Of a DNA stretch of 64,000 bases, positions 49,901 to 58,900 are shown piece after piece. The stretch's first letter is position 1; every line of letters begins with the position of its first letter. This stretch comes from a virus. The notes beneath the pieces were generated by a model. That model searched no databases. It worked only from the letters and a program-made list of their open reading frames with translations, and was not told the DNA's origin. Where the stretch lies: positions 23,060 through 87,059 of the IMG/VR virus record IMGVR_UViG_3300009081_000001; one strand, 5' to 3'. Both the position numbers and the translations under genes were made by a program.

Positions 49901-51044
49901 CTTGCACTACCAGGGTAAAGCTATCATCCAGTGCGGCGGGTAGGGTGTTGTCTCCTTCACTGACAGCGGGTGCCATCTTGAAGGAAGTCCTGAATATGTC
50001 CGTCCCGTTATGGGATACCATCTCATCTGCTACAAAGATAGAGCAGTGGAACTCGCCACGGCACCAGATATCGTTGAACTCTGCATCCCCGGTGTGTGCA
50101 ATCTGCCAGCCGGTCAAGCCCGAGACGAAACCTGGATTGCCTGATTCCAAGTCGCCATCCAGGGACATAAGGATAAGGTCATTCCCTGTATGGTCTAGAA
50201 TCTGGAGATAGTAAGCGTTCTGGTTCTCAAGTCCCTGAATGACAAGGCCCTTGTCAGTGACAGCCCCCGGCTTGACAGTTAGCGCCCCCCTATAGGTAGG
50301 TTCTGTATCCGGTGGAGTCCCGGCGTTGATGTATACCTTGTTCTCGCTGGCATCCACCCACAACAGATTTCCGTCGGAAACGAAGTCATCCCCGCTGGCA
50401 ATCTGTACCGCAGGGCCAGAGGGAGTAAGAGTCAGTGTGCCGTCACTCTCTGCCGTGAGAGTAGCATAGTTGGATTCATCATAGGACAGTTGCAGGTGTG
50501 TAGTGTCGTCGCTCTTTATCTCAAGCACCGCATCGGGTGACGTAGAAGTAAGGGTGTTGGCGCTGGACACCATCAGCTTTGCGGCGAAGTTCCAGAGTGC
50601 CGTTATCGCCTCTTGCTGGTCGTGCTCTGCATAGTTGGTATGGAGATCCCCTGCATCCCCTGCAGAGTGCAACCACGTCACAGATGCACCACTTGCCTCA
50701 ACACTCGTAGCCAGGCCACCACGGAAGTTGAAATCTATCCCGCTGGCAATGCCGCCATAGTCATCCTCGATGTTGATCTCGGCTGTCTGCTGGATGATCG
50801 TAACGTCTCCACTCTCACCCGCAACCGCGACGCTGGCCGGTGTGCCTGATGCACTCTCCCTGTACTCTAAGAGGGACTGGATAGACGCCTTTTCCCCAAG
50901 CCAGCGTAGGCCAACCCTATCCCCTATCTGGAGAGAGGAATAGTCCAGGCCCGCAACAGGGACAGAGCGCACCAGTAGCCCACCTACACGAACATCGGCG
51001 TTCCCTATCCCGACTCTCGTGATCGTGCCCTCGTTACGTTTCAA
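46983..51044 (-). CDS. Large tail fibre or receptor-binding protein with LamG-like domain
   Basis: About 1353 residues from the TTG at 51044 (GGGGGTACA upstream); the frame opens to 51128 and the ATG at 51104 is an alternative inside the previous gene. Residues 1-40 (KRNEGTITRVGIGNADVRVG) look like a small beta-barrel tail-binding head. Then come repeated beta-rich segments. Around residues 750-1060, VWFKINDLANPSGGVLWCLG and STLYLDGALVDTG are typical of LamG/concanavalin-like lectin folds. The C-terminus has AAGGGAVNLNSGGLAFND and LYCSGVLSTDQGTTKWELGG, as in fibre shafts. A palindrome copy lies at 50367. Probably the host-recognition fibre. Confidence 0.75.
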   Translation of the reverse strand: MKRNEGTITRVGIGNADVRVGGLLVRSVPVAGLDYSSLQIGDRVGLRWLGEKASIQSLLEYRESASGTPASVAVAGESGDVTIIQQTAEINIEDDYGGIASGIDFNFRGGLATSVEASGASVTWLHSAGDAGDLHTNYAEHDQQEAITALWNFAAKLMVSSANTLTSTSPDAVLEIKSDDTTHLQLSYDESNYATLTAESDGTLTLTPSGPAVQIASGDDFVSDGNLLWVDASENKVYINAGTPPDTEPTYRGALTVKPGAVTDKGLVIQGLENQNAYYLQILDHTGNDLILMSLDGDLESGNPGFVSGLTGWQIAHTGDAEFNDIWCRGEFHCSIFVADEMVSHNGTDIFRTSFKMAPAVSEGDNTLPAALDDSFTLVVQASWDTGLCYVANNDLLRLKFMARDEAGTGLDLWDLYLEVNGVPSSNSDRDLTEGNPGTYDVNCVWRKGGVATLAIPQGASGVVWCKVDQVSGYTGAILITSDLQYAPYLDIFTVDNTKTGSWGPSYDPPTITPRVRLGNLNGVLGLSEEWGIAASTDLSNASIDNYLILSDQQLTLKGVHQYWIDSAGNVRGELDPTAGDGDNLLWLGASESGARFKVYGDGDLWLSMLAISEDSGSFLFSQANGLALWGPHGEMSATTWASTRGQTAAITGAFHQVQGRWIGTRGLVIEAGCTNIVANPSAGVNVTDWWAIANGTRARSTAQYLYDGASFLLTTDTTGDGPIMYNTEAVTNPVQNTVYYFSAYVRAAAGTSGDTAQVIIRETGGATATELTIGTVTLSSTRWQRVWVTHTVLRADRTALRVDVRSLSTTAGDSFYADGLQLEVTRLTTVAIGSMNWCTWSGTAHNSTTTRVENTVQAPIGGTVDTSAGTVIVWFKINDLANPSGGVLWCLGNANSEFDGRVVADGSISYRINADVRCTSAAGSITANTEHCAVFTWNVAGDVSTLYLDGALVDTGTCGGGGWTAGTYLGIGYTPIVGTALNLGGTISEIATLSSVLTADQVAAMYALQRPLVDAGSTASPGIYILDGKFAIASSTSGTRLEMNSTRLAIGDGVTSSAGAGVWLGIDAGTPKFRLASAASGARVQIDPAGGYQAYTSGAQSVSIQPDGDVFFGSDISAVATTAIAIFANAQNYGSPAEAMEAGDILIGDNSVNRASILWDQSAGKLLFRGGSPRETQAYINTDGSIAAGGGAVNLNSGGLAFNDSNAHSSTCSWRNGSDIHGRIYVIRTEPPFANQRTLYMTTGASYEADSNIELFAFTNEAGYDTEVALSTSTNSNIGYIKLTTEDGVGTTITMLGDVDITGDLYCSGVLSTDQGTTKWELGGYTAGAPTPDGYLTVTINGAAYRVAVDKV
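50367..50381. repeat. 15-bp palindrome, copy 33
   Basis: ATTTCCGTCGGAAAC, inside the fibre gene (VSDGN). Confidence 0.9.
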
Positions 51045-51591
51045 TGTACCCCCATGCTGCCCAAGTGAAGGTGATGGCGTGTTCCCCGTTATAGACAGAG
51101 CCATCCCTGAACCGGAACTTGGCCGCAAAGGACGTGGTAAGCCTCTGATAGACCGTGACCGTTGCTGCCTGTCCTACCGTGGGGCAGCAGAGCACAACGT
51201 CAGGCGGTTCAGCGAACGCGGTCCCAAACGTGCCCCGCCCTCGGTTCTCGTCGTCGTCGGCGTTGTACCTGTCCGTGGTGCCGGTCCCTATCTGGCATAT
51301 CAGTTGCCTCTTGGTGATGCCCGCCACGTAATCAGACAGCCCATGCACACCAGAGCTACCGCCTGGGTCATCGGGCGTCTCTCCTGTGCCTGCACCCTGG
51401 ACGTGGATACTTAGCTTCTCATGGTCCAGGTAGGTATCATCAATAGGGTCATCCGTCAGGCTGCTATGGGCAATAGCCCCACCCTTACCAGAGCTATGGT
51501 CGTGGTGCTTTATCAGGTCATCACGCAGCCGATTGAACTGGTTTGCAGTTATGTTCCCACTGGCAAGATCAGAGCTTACAATCTGGCTCAT
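51034..51591 (-). CDS. Tail fibre-associated protein, paralog 2
   Basis: 185 residues from the ATG at 51591, which overlaps the preceding stop as ATGA. Contains HHDHSSGKGGAIAHSSLTDD, HVQGAGTGETPDDPGGSSGV and a beta-rich C-terminus (HAITFTWAAWGYIET). The HxHDH...SLxD pattern is common in phage fibre proteins. It is a tandem paralog of the 51588-52154 gene. Confidence 0.65.
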   Translation of the reverse strand: MSQIVSSDLASGNITANQFNRLRDDLIKHHDHSSGKGGAIAHSSLTDDPIDDTYLDHEKLSIHVQGAGTGETPDDPGGSSGVHGLSDYVAGITKRQLICQIGTGTTDRYNADDDENRGRGTFGTAFAEPPDVVLCCPTVGQAATVTVYQRLTTSFAAKFRFRDGSVYNGEHAITFTWAAWGYIET

Positions 51592-52154
51592 GCTGGTTCG
51601 CCTATCCCAGTCCAACTAAAGGTCGCGCCATATTGCCCGGTTGCCTTGGCACCAAAGGGAAAGCCTATCAGGGCGGTAAAGCCCGATGTGGTGATGTTCG
51701 TGGCCCCTATCCTGGCACTGTTGCTATCCTGGGGAGTGATGTAGACCGTAGGCGTAGCACCAAAGGCGACAGGGAAGGTCGCGTTGTAAATCTGGTCCAC
51801 GTACTCACCGGACACTACCACCGTATCATCTGTGACAGCCGTGCCATGTTGCATGATGAGCTGTGCCCCGACACAACCCATGACGTAGGCAGTAGAGGGC
51901 AAGCCGTGTACCCCCTGGCTCCCCCCTGGATCGTCGGGTTCGGTGCTTGTCCCGGCCCCCTGCACATGCTTGTTCAACTGCTCGTGTGTCAGGTAGGTGC
52001 CGGTGATAGCTCCATCGCTCAAGTTGCCATGAGAGACGGTGCCCCCCTTACCGGCGCTGTGGTCATGCTCTGTAAGAAGGTCTGCCCGCAGATTGTTGTA
52101 GTGTGTTACGTCACTCTGCTGCCCGTTCGCTAGAACCGTGCTTGTGATTGCCAT
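51588..52154 (-). CDS. Tail fibre-associated protein, paralog 1
   Basis: 188 residues from the ATG at 52154 (sharing bases with the previous stop). HDHSAGKGGTVSHGNLSDGA and HVQGAGTSTEPDDPGGSQGV align with the next gene; the C-terminal beta domain (QYGATFSWTGIGEPA) also matches. A gene duplication is the simplest reading. Confidence 0.65.
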   Translation of the reverse strand: MAITSTVLANGQQSDVTHYNNLRADLLTEHDHSAGKGGTVSHGNLSDGAITGTYLTHEQLNKHVQGAGTSTEPDDPGGSQGVHGLPSTAYVMGCVGAQLIMQHGTAVTDDTVVVSGEYVDQIYNATFPVAFGATPTVYITPQDSNSARIGATNITTSGFTALIGFPFGAKATGQYGATFSWTGIGEPA

Positions 52155-55100
52155 TATGAATACTTGAACTCCCCATAGTTGTCCGTGCCCCACACACCCG
52201 CCGTCTCCGGTGCCACCTGTGACCGTAGCCGTACCGCCATACCAGCCTTGATGCTCGTAGCGTTCCGTGCAAGGTTCATATCGTAGTCGTTGACGATGTA
52301 GCCCACGCCATTCACCGACACTTCATCCTCTGGCTCAACCGCCGGGTCTGGTGCATAGAGAATGACCATCCCACCCGTTGCCTGCTCCCTCGCAAGGACA
52401 GTAAGCCGCCTCGCTTCCTGTAGCGTCTCTGCCTCTGTCACCACAACGGGATTGTCGCTCTGCCTAAACCGGAGGCCGTACATCGCCGTCTCCGGCTCCA
52501 GGTAGTACGTCCTTACCTCTGCCCCGGTGAGGCCCATAAGAGAGGGAACGGGATTGACGTTCTCTCCCCTCTGGATCACAGGAGTCTCCCACGCACCTAG
52601 CCCATCCCTCACAGGATACTCACCAATAGATACCGTGCCGTCTGCTCTCTCCACCAGTTTGACGTGCCTGCCACGTAGCAGCCTGGATATAGCAGAATTG
52701 GCATCTTCCTCTGCGCCCCATACGAACGCATCCTGCATGGTGCCAAACTCTTGCAGGGTATAGGTGCCGGTGCCGTTCTCCGCACAGTAGCCATAGCCCG
52801 GTGTTTCAACATGCACAAAGCAACCGAGATAGTGTTGGTCTGCATACACGTACACATTTCCGTCGGAAATGATCACGTTGATCGTGGGCTCGTCGGATAC
52901 GTCGATGGTCACAAGGTTGGGGTATTTCCTCAAGAGAGAGTAGGCCCCGCCGTCCACGCAGTAGTAGAGATAATGGTAAGAGTCGTCTACTTCTACCTTC
53001 CAGCCGGTGTAGTCTGCTATGGTAGAGGCATGGAAGATGACGCTTGGAACCGCCTCGCCACTGATAGACACAGAGATATCTTTGTACTGTACCGTATCGC
53101 CAATGGCACTCATGGCCCCGGCAAAGACAGACGTGCGCCCCACTCCCGAGAGGGCAAGCATATCATTCACAATATCATCTTGGGTCCAGGCGGGCTTACC
53201 ATCACACCAGGATAGGTCCGAGAATAGAACATAGGGGCTACCCTTGGTAGTGAACAGGCCCCACTCTGTTCCCACCGATGGGATCTCACTCCAGGCAGTG
53301 TCAACCGTGAGGGCAATGAAGTTGCCAGCCTCATCCTCGACCACGGTAAAGTCGTTGACTTGTCGCCAGTCATTATTGCACCAGCAGTACTGCCCCAGGA
53401 CAGCAGCGGTAAAGTCCTTTGTAGAGTCTTGTATCTGCTGTGCAAAGGCTTTCGTGACCGTACCGCTATCCTCTGCAGCAGTGAAGTTGGCCCTGTCCAA
53501 AACAGACAGGCCAATGTGATAGGGCAATGGGGGTGAATCACTCTCCCCGATAGTGGCATAGCTGATATCGGCGTCGGCGCTGGAGAAGTCCTCTGTCTCT
53601 ATGTTCTGGAAGTAACAGCGCACCAGGCCAGGGCGCAGATCCAGATAGAGGGAGTACCACGTATCTACCACGGCAGCAAAGGCAGACACCGCCTTGTTGA
53701 TACGCACCCCCCTGATGATGCGGTCAATCACCAGCTTGCGGGTGCCAGCGTCATTGTAGATACCGGCCCGCCAGTAGTTGTCTATATCCTCATAGAAGAA
53801 GACAATGAAAGCACCCTCTACCGAGGTCTTGAATTTGAAGTGGGTAGTACAGGTGAGCCAGGGGCTTGAGATGGACCGGGGTACAACACACAGCCCCTCT
53901 TCTGTGGCGCTAACCGGCTCCCCCTTCATGCACCATCGGGCACGGTCAGCAGGCTTGGTACACGTCCATGTACCCTGCACTTGAGCGATAGAATACCGCT
54001 GCTCCCCGGTGTCGCTGTTGAAGTTGGTGTACCAGGCAGTGGGCGACTCGTACAGCTTGCCAGCGGGCGGCTGATATGCACCATCCCCGGTGAGCCAATA
54101 AAGAGGGCCACGCGCAGAGATACGGTAGCGGTCAGCCTGGTAGGATTCCTCTCGCTGCTTCTGGCCGAGATACCCGGTAAAGATGGTATCACTGTCTCCC
54201 CCCGAGATCCCTAGCTGAACCGTAAGCTCGTTGTCAGCTCGTAGTAATGTACTTGTAGAGAGAGCATCCCCCACGTTTAGCAGTGATGACTCTACCGTTG
54301 TTGCGCTGCCTGCCCCCGGTGCCGTGATGCGCCAGGCATCTGCCTCTGTGATCGTCTTCTTGAGAGCAGCATTGTCGTAGCCAAGTTTATATGACGCTGC
54401 CCCACGGTAGACAAGAGCATTGCCAGCAACGTAGCAGTAAGCCTCATCTGCTACGTACAAGAGATTCCCGGTGCAGTAGTGAGAGCCCACAAAGCCCTCA
54501 TCCCGCCAGTATCGCCCATCTGCCGTAGAGGATAGACCAACATGGTAAGCATAGGGCACACCGTCAGAGCCTTCAAGCGCCCGATAGGTCACACACCAGA
54601 CACGGCTATTGATGGTCGTCAGGCCGGTGGGCAATACCCTATAGGTTGCATCGTCAGGACCACCACCTAGCATCAAGTATGGCTGCGAGTAGCTATCCAT
54701 TGCGGGGTTGTAGGTCATCGAGTGTGCAGAGCCATGCTTGGCAAGGTTCAGCACCAGAATATAGGTGCTGCCTACCTTTGCTGCATCGGAGAATAGAGCG
54801 TCTTGGGCTTCCAAGTCCTCAAAGTCCCACGCCACCTTTGTCGAGGTAGTTAGCCACTCAGCGCCATTCCAGTATATGTATTTCACCCATAGATAATGTG
54901 TCTTAAAGCCAACAACGAAGGCTTCACTAACAGTTACGGGATGGATGGCAACAGCATCAAAGCCATAAGCACTGATGTTCGCCCCGCTGCCTGTCTTGTT
55001 GCTCCAGCCCCACGCTCCGGTGCCGGTATTATATGACAGTGTTTCGCGGTAGACGGCATTGTTGTTCGAGTACCAGACATAGAAAGCCCTGGTCGTGGTG

Positions 55101-55489
55101 CCACCAGCACTGAACACCCCTACTCTGCAATAGTCATCGGGGGTTGTCTCGCTGTTCGTTATATCGGCATAGGCCCAATCAGCAGCGTCGGCCCCATCGT
55201 TCGTGATACTCGCAAAGTAGTCTGCCGCGTCTCCCCACACAGCGGTGTTCAGGAGTCTCAGCTTCCATGCCCCGTTGACGCAGCTATCCCCCCAAACGTA
55301 CCGCCCCTCTTTGTCATCGCTGGCATAGGTATCAGCATCAATCACATCGTAGGTGTTGTACACCAGGGGCAGCGGCTCTCCATTTCCGTCGGAAAACTGC
55401 AAGCGCAACTGGCGCAACGTCGCGGATAGAGTTGGCGTTACTTGTCCAGAAAGATATGCAGTTCTAACCGCTGGCGTAGTGGTTTTCAC
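52154..55489 (-). CDS. Large tail/baseplate protein, hub-like (1111 aa)
   Basis: Starts MKTTTPAVRTAYLSGQVTPT and overlaps the gene before it by 4 bp. Residues 60-420 are beta-propeller-like repeats rich in Trp and Tyr (YYLWVKYIYWNGAEW-type segments); residues 550-680 look like a jelly-roll (AFIVFFYEDIDNYWRAGIYN, WYSLYLDLRPGLVRCYF). The last 130 residues (ETLQEARRLTVLAREQATGG, PEDEVSVNGVGYIVNDYDMN) resemble the end of phage tail hub proteins. Palindrome copies at 52856 and 55382 encode ISDGN and FSDGN in it. It lies just after the tape measure and distal tail genes, where hub proteins are found. Confidence 0.65.
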   Translation of the reverse strand: MKTTTPAVRTAYLSGQVTPTLSATLRQLRLQFSDGNGEPLPLVYNTYDVIDADTYASDDKEGRYVWGDSCVNGAWKLRLLNTAVWGDAADYFASITNDGADAADWAYADITNSETTPDDYCRVGVFSAGGTTTRAFYVWYSNNNAVYRETLSYNTGTGAWGWSNKTGSGANISAYGFDAVAIHPVTVSEAFVVGFKTHYLWVKYIYWNGAEWLTTSTKVAWDFEDLEAQDALFSDAAKVGSTYILVLNLAKHGSAHSMTYNPAMDSYSQPYLMLGGGPDDATYRVLPTGLTTINSRVWCVTYRALEGSDGVPYAYHVGLSSTADGRYWRDEGFVGSHYCTGNLLYVADEAYCYVAGNALVYRGAASYKLGYDNAALKKTITEADAWRITAPGAGSATTVESSLLNVGDALSTSTLLRADNELTVQLGISGGDSDTIFTGYLGQKQREESYQADRYRISARGPLYWLTGDGAYQPPAGKLYESPTAWYTNFNSDTGEQRYSIAQVQGTWTCTKPADRARWCMKGEPVSATEEGLCVVPRSISSPWLTCTTHFKFKTSVEGAFIVFFYEDIDNYWRAGIYNDAGTRKLVIDRIIRGVRINKAVSAFAAVVDTWYSLYLDLRPGLVRCYFQNIETEDFSSADADISYATIGESDSPPLPYHIGLSVLDRANFTAAEDSGTVTKAFAQQIQDSTKDFTAAVLGQYCWCNNDWRQVNDFTVVEDEAGNFIALTVDTAWSEIPSVGTEWGLFTTKGSPYVLFSDLSWCDGKPAWTQDDIVNDMLALSGVGRTSVFAGAMSAIGDTVQYKDISVSISGEAVPSVIFHASTIADYTGWKVEVDDSYHYLYYCVDGGAYSLLRKYPNLVTIDVSDEPTINVIISDGNVYVYADQHYLGCFVHVETPGYGYCAENGTGTYTLQEFGTMQDAFVWGAEEDANSAISRLLRGRHVKLVERADGTVSIGEYPVRDGLGAWETPVIQRGENVNPVPSLMGLTGAEVRTYYLEPETAMYGLRFRQSDNPVVVTEAETLQEARRLTVLAREQATGGMVILYAPDPAVEPEDEVSVNGVGYIVNDYDMNLARNATSIKAGMAVRLRSQVAPETAGVWGTDNYGEFKYS
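52856..52870. repeat. 15-bp palindrome, copy 34
   Basis: Perfect, inside the 52154-55489 gene (ISDGN). Confidence 0.95.
55382..55396. repeat. 15-bp palindrome, copy 35
   Basis: ATTTCCGTCGGAAAA, near the start of the 52154-55489 gene (FSDGN). Confidence 0.9.
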
Positions 55490-55908
55490 TTTTCCAACAG
55501 CCTCAACACCTGGACACGGTTGTTGCCTACCGGGTCATACTCTACTCGCGGATCCCAGTCGCTCACGTTTTCCGCATTCCAGAAAGCAGAGTCTTCAAAG
55601 GACTTGGCCTTGAGGTCTGTAGACTCCATCGCACTCTTTAGGTGAGCGTCTGTGCCATAGGTGTACGTCACTTCGTTGTAGACTATGGTTCCACTGGCGT
55701 CGTGGTCGAGCCAGATGCGTCCGGCAAACTCCCTCTTGTTGGCCGGTGCCCTCACCACAAGCAGAGTGCCAGCCGGGTTACGCGAGATGTCCTTGATGTA
55801 GGATAGACGCCCGCCCTCGTAGCCCTCAAGCAGCGTCACAAAGGCATACTTGTTGGCGTCACTGGCCCAGGTCAAGAGTAGATACGCTCGTGCAAACTTG
55901 TCGCTCAT
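55486..55908 (-). CDS. Probable distal tail protein (140 aa)
   Basis: ATG at 55908 overlaps the tape measure stop (ATGA). MSDKFARAYLLLTWASDANK..., beta-rich, with KREFAGRIWLDHDASGTIVY. It occupies the distal tail gene position between tape measure and hub, but is shorter than usual Dit proteins (about 200-300 residues), so this is positional inference. Confidence 0.5.
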   Translation of the reverse strand: MSDKFARAYLLLTWASDANKYAFVTLLEGYEGGRLSYIKDISRNPAGTLLVVRAPANKREFAGRIWLDHDASGTIVYNEVTYTYGTDAHLKSAMESTDLKAKSFEDSAFWNAENVSDWDPRVEYDPVGNNRVQVLRLLEK

Positions 55909-58900
55909 TTCCAGGGCACCCCCCAACTACCCGCCTGTTTCCGTCGGAAATCGGCACTCTCCTGCACCGTCTCAATGTGTGCATCAAAGGTTTTGCCATC
56001 GTCCAGCACCAGTTTCATAGAGGCACCCTGCAATCCTGCAAAAAGGGCAGCAGCAAGGTCGTTGCTCGATGCTTGCTTGTTGGGATACGGAGCATTGTAC
56101 CCAGGTATCTCGGGCGGTGTCTCGCTCCAGGTCTGCTCATCTGCCGCCGTTGGCCCACTCCCCAACTTGGCTAGTATCTCGTCAATGAATGCCATCACTC
56201 GGTCATAGAGATCGCCACCCGCTGAGTACTGCTTGATCTGCCACGCCATGTACTTGGCGTGTGCATCCTCGATACCCTCTTGCAGCTTCATGCCCTTCTC
56301 TTGCAGGGCCAGGCCCTCAAGCTGAAAGTCGTGCTGCTTCTGCTGGTAGGGGAATACCACTTCTTCGTAGTACTTCTTCTGCCTCTGCAACTCTTCCAAC
56401 TGGTACTGCTGCTGCCTATCTTCCCATGCCTCTTGCAGCTTGCGCCTCTCATCCTCAAGCGCCCATATAGCAGTGTAGTCTTTCTTCCTCTGCTCGATCT
56501 GCTCCTTCTCCAGAGCATACCGCTCCAGAATGTGGCGCTCCTGCATCCTAAACTGCATCTCTTGTAGCTGAGTAGTGCGCTCGAAATGCTCTTTCTGCAA
56601 GCTAAACTTCTGGCGCTCCCACTCCATGACTTGCTTGGCGCGTTCCTCTTCTACGCCCCGCCTGTCCTCGGTGCGAGAGTACATCTCTTCCTGGTACTCC
56701 CTGCGGCGGAGTAGGCCCTGCTTCTCCCTGCCAGTGGATAGCCTGATAGAACGCTCCAGCTCGTCTTGCTGGTACTCGTGCTGGAACCCGGCCATCTGGC
56801 GGTTGTAGGCCATATCCTGCATCTGCCAGCCCTGCTGAGTCTCCATCTGGCCGAACTGGACACCCATCTGAACGCGCTGAAACTGTATGCCTTCCTGCCA
56901 GGTACGCCGGGACATACCCAGGTTCTCAAGGCTCTGCCGGGTAGACAGCTCAAGCCCGCGCTCTTGGAACTCGATACCCTTCATAGTCTGCTGGCGCTGT
57001 AGGTCGGTCATCTGATGGGTGATAGCCCTAATGGCCTTGGTGAACTCCATCAGGTCTTGTTGGATCTGGATCTGGCCTGTCATGCCAAAGCCCCATCCAA
57101 CAGAGGATTGACCGCCCCACTCCCCGGTGCCCATCTGAAACTGGTTTTGTGTCTGCTGGTATTCCCAGGATGCTTGTGTCTGCCGTCGGGATAGGCCAAG
57201 CTGCTGCCTGTTCAGAGCCCTGCGTTCCATCTGCCCATAAGAGTAGCCGTACTGGTCCATGAGTGCCGGGCCAGTAGGTGCCCCTGGTCCCTCTTCGTAG
57301 GCATTGAACAGCGCAGAGAGGCCAGAGCCAAGGCCGTATCCACCGGCCATCATGTTGTACCCTTGCTGGCTCATGCCAAACTGGGTAAGGCTCTGCATCT
57401 TCATGTACTGCTCTGCGGATAGCTGTGCAGAACCATAAACGGGCTGGTCATAGACCGGCATACCAGGCAAGCCCCCCACGTCACCCGGCGTTGCGGGCCT
57501 GGCGCTAAAGCCTGCCGTTGACGGCTCCAACATCTTGGCAAAGGCAGAAGAGAATCCAGCCGGTACACCCAAGGTCTGCCCGATCCCGCCAAGGCCCATC
57601 CGTTCCCTGGCAGCAAGGTTGAGCTGTGTGGTAGAGACTCCCGAGCCTAGCCAATCCGCATACTGCTCGACCATGCCAAGCCCCGGCGTGATACCCGCTT
57701 GCCCACCCGCGCTACCTAGCAACTGTGCAGCCATCATCCACTGCGCCTGCTCTGCTGGCTGTGCCTGTGTAGGCAACTCTGTAAGGAATGGCTGGATACC
57801 CTTCCCTGGTGCGATACCTAGATAGCCCGCAAACCTCTCAATCGAACTGGTATAGGCCCCCGCCTGTCCCAGTTGGGCCATAGGTGCAAGACGGTTGATA
57901 GCTTGCTGCGCTTGCCCGCCGCTGATCTGCTCCGGTGTATAGCCACCAAGAGACAAGAGCACCCCTAGCTCTCTGGCCTGTGCCGGGTCAAGGTTCAGCT
58001 TGTCCAGGTTCTCTAGGGTGATAGATGCCGTGTCGATCTGGAATTGTGCCGACTGCTTGTAGGCTGCAAGCCCTGCCTGGACCTCTTTACCGTAGCCCCC
58101 CTTCTCCTGATCCCCGGTGATAAGAGCCTCTACACCACCCTCGCTGAACAACTGCCTGAACCCATAGCCAACCCTGGACCACAGAGACGGCTTCTCCCTC
58201 TCGCCTGCCTGAATCTCTGCGTACTCCCTTTGTAGAGAGGGTAAGTCGCTGGCTGCATAGGACTGCCCGGCCATAGCGCCTGTTGCCACCAGTCCACCCA
58301 CACCAAGAGCCAGGGGGGCCGCTGCTGCCGTTACCGTTGCTCCAAAGCCCACGCCACCTGCCGTTAGAAGACTACCCGCCGTTGTCGCGGCGATACCCGT
58401 AGTTAGTCCAGCACCAAGCCCTGAGAGCAAGGGACCACCTACGCCACCAAGCGCCTGCCCCATCTGGAATGTAGGCTCAACCCCCATCATCCCCAGGAAT
58501 CCTGCCCTCTGCTGCAGGGCAGATGTACCAAGCCCCATCTGGAAAGAGCGTTGCGCGGCCTGGTACTGCATCATCTGCCCCATGCTGCCCTGCATCACGT
58601 CCTCATAGGACTGACCATAGGCAAGGCCGAACTGCATCCCGGCCATCTCGTAGGGCTCTGCCGCCTGTTCCCAACCCCCTACCACTCCCTTGGTGTAGCG
58701 GCTAACAACAGCCATCCTGATAGCAGCGCCACCGATGGAGAACTCTGATAGGAAGTCACCCATCAGGCCCCTGGCAGCACGGCCCCGGCCACCAGTAGCC
58801 GCCCCTCCCGCTGCTTGCAACTCAAGCTCTGTTCTCGCTTGTTGTGTATCTATGGCACCCAAGCGCCCCAGGATGCCACCACCTTCTCCCATTGCCATCG

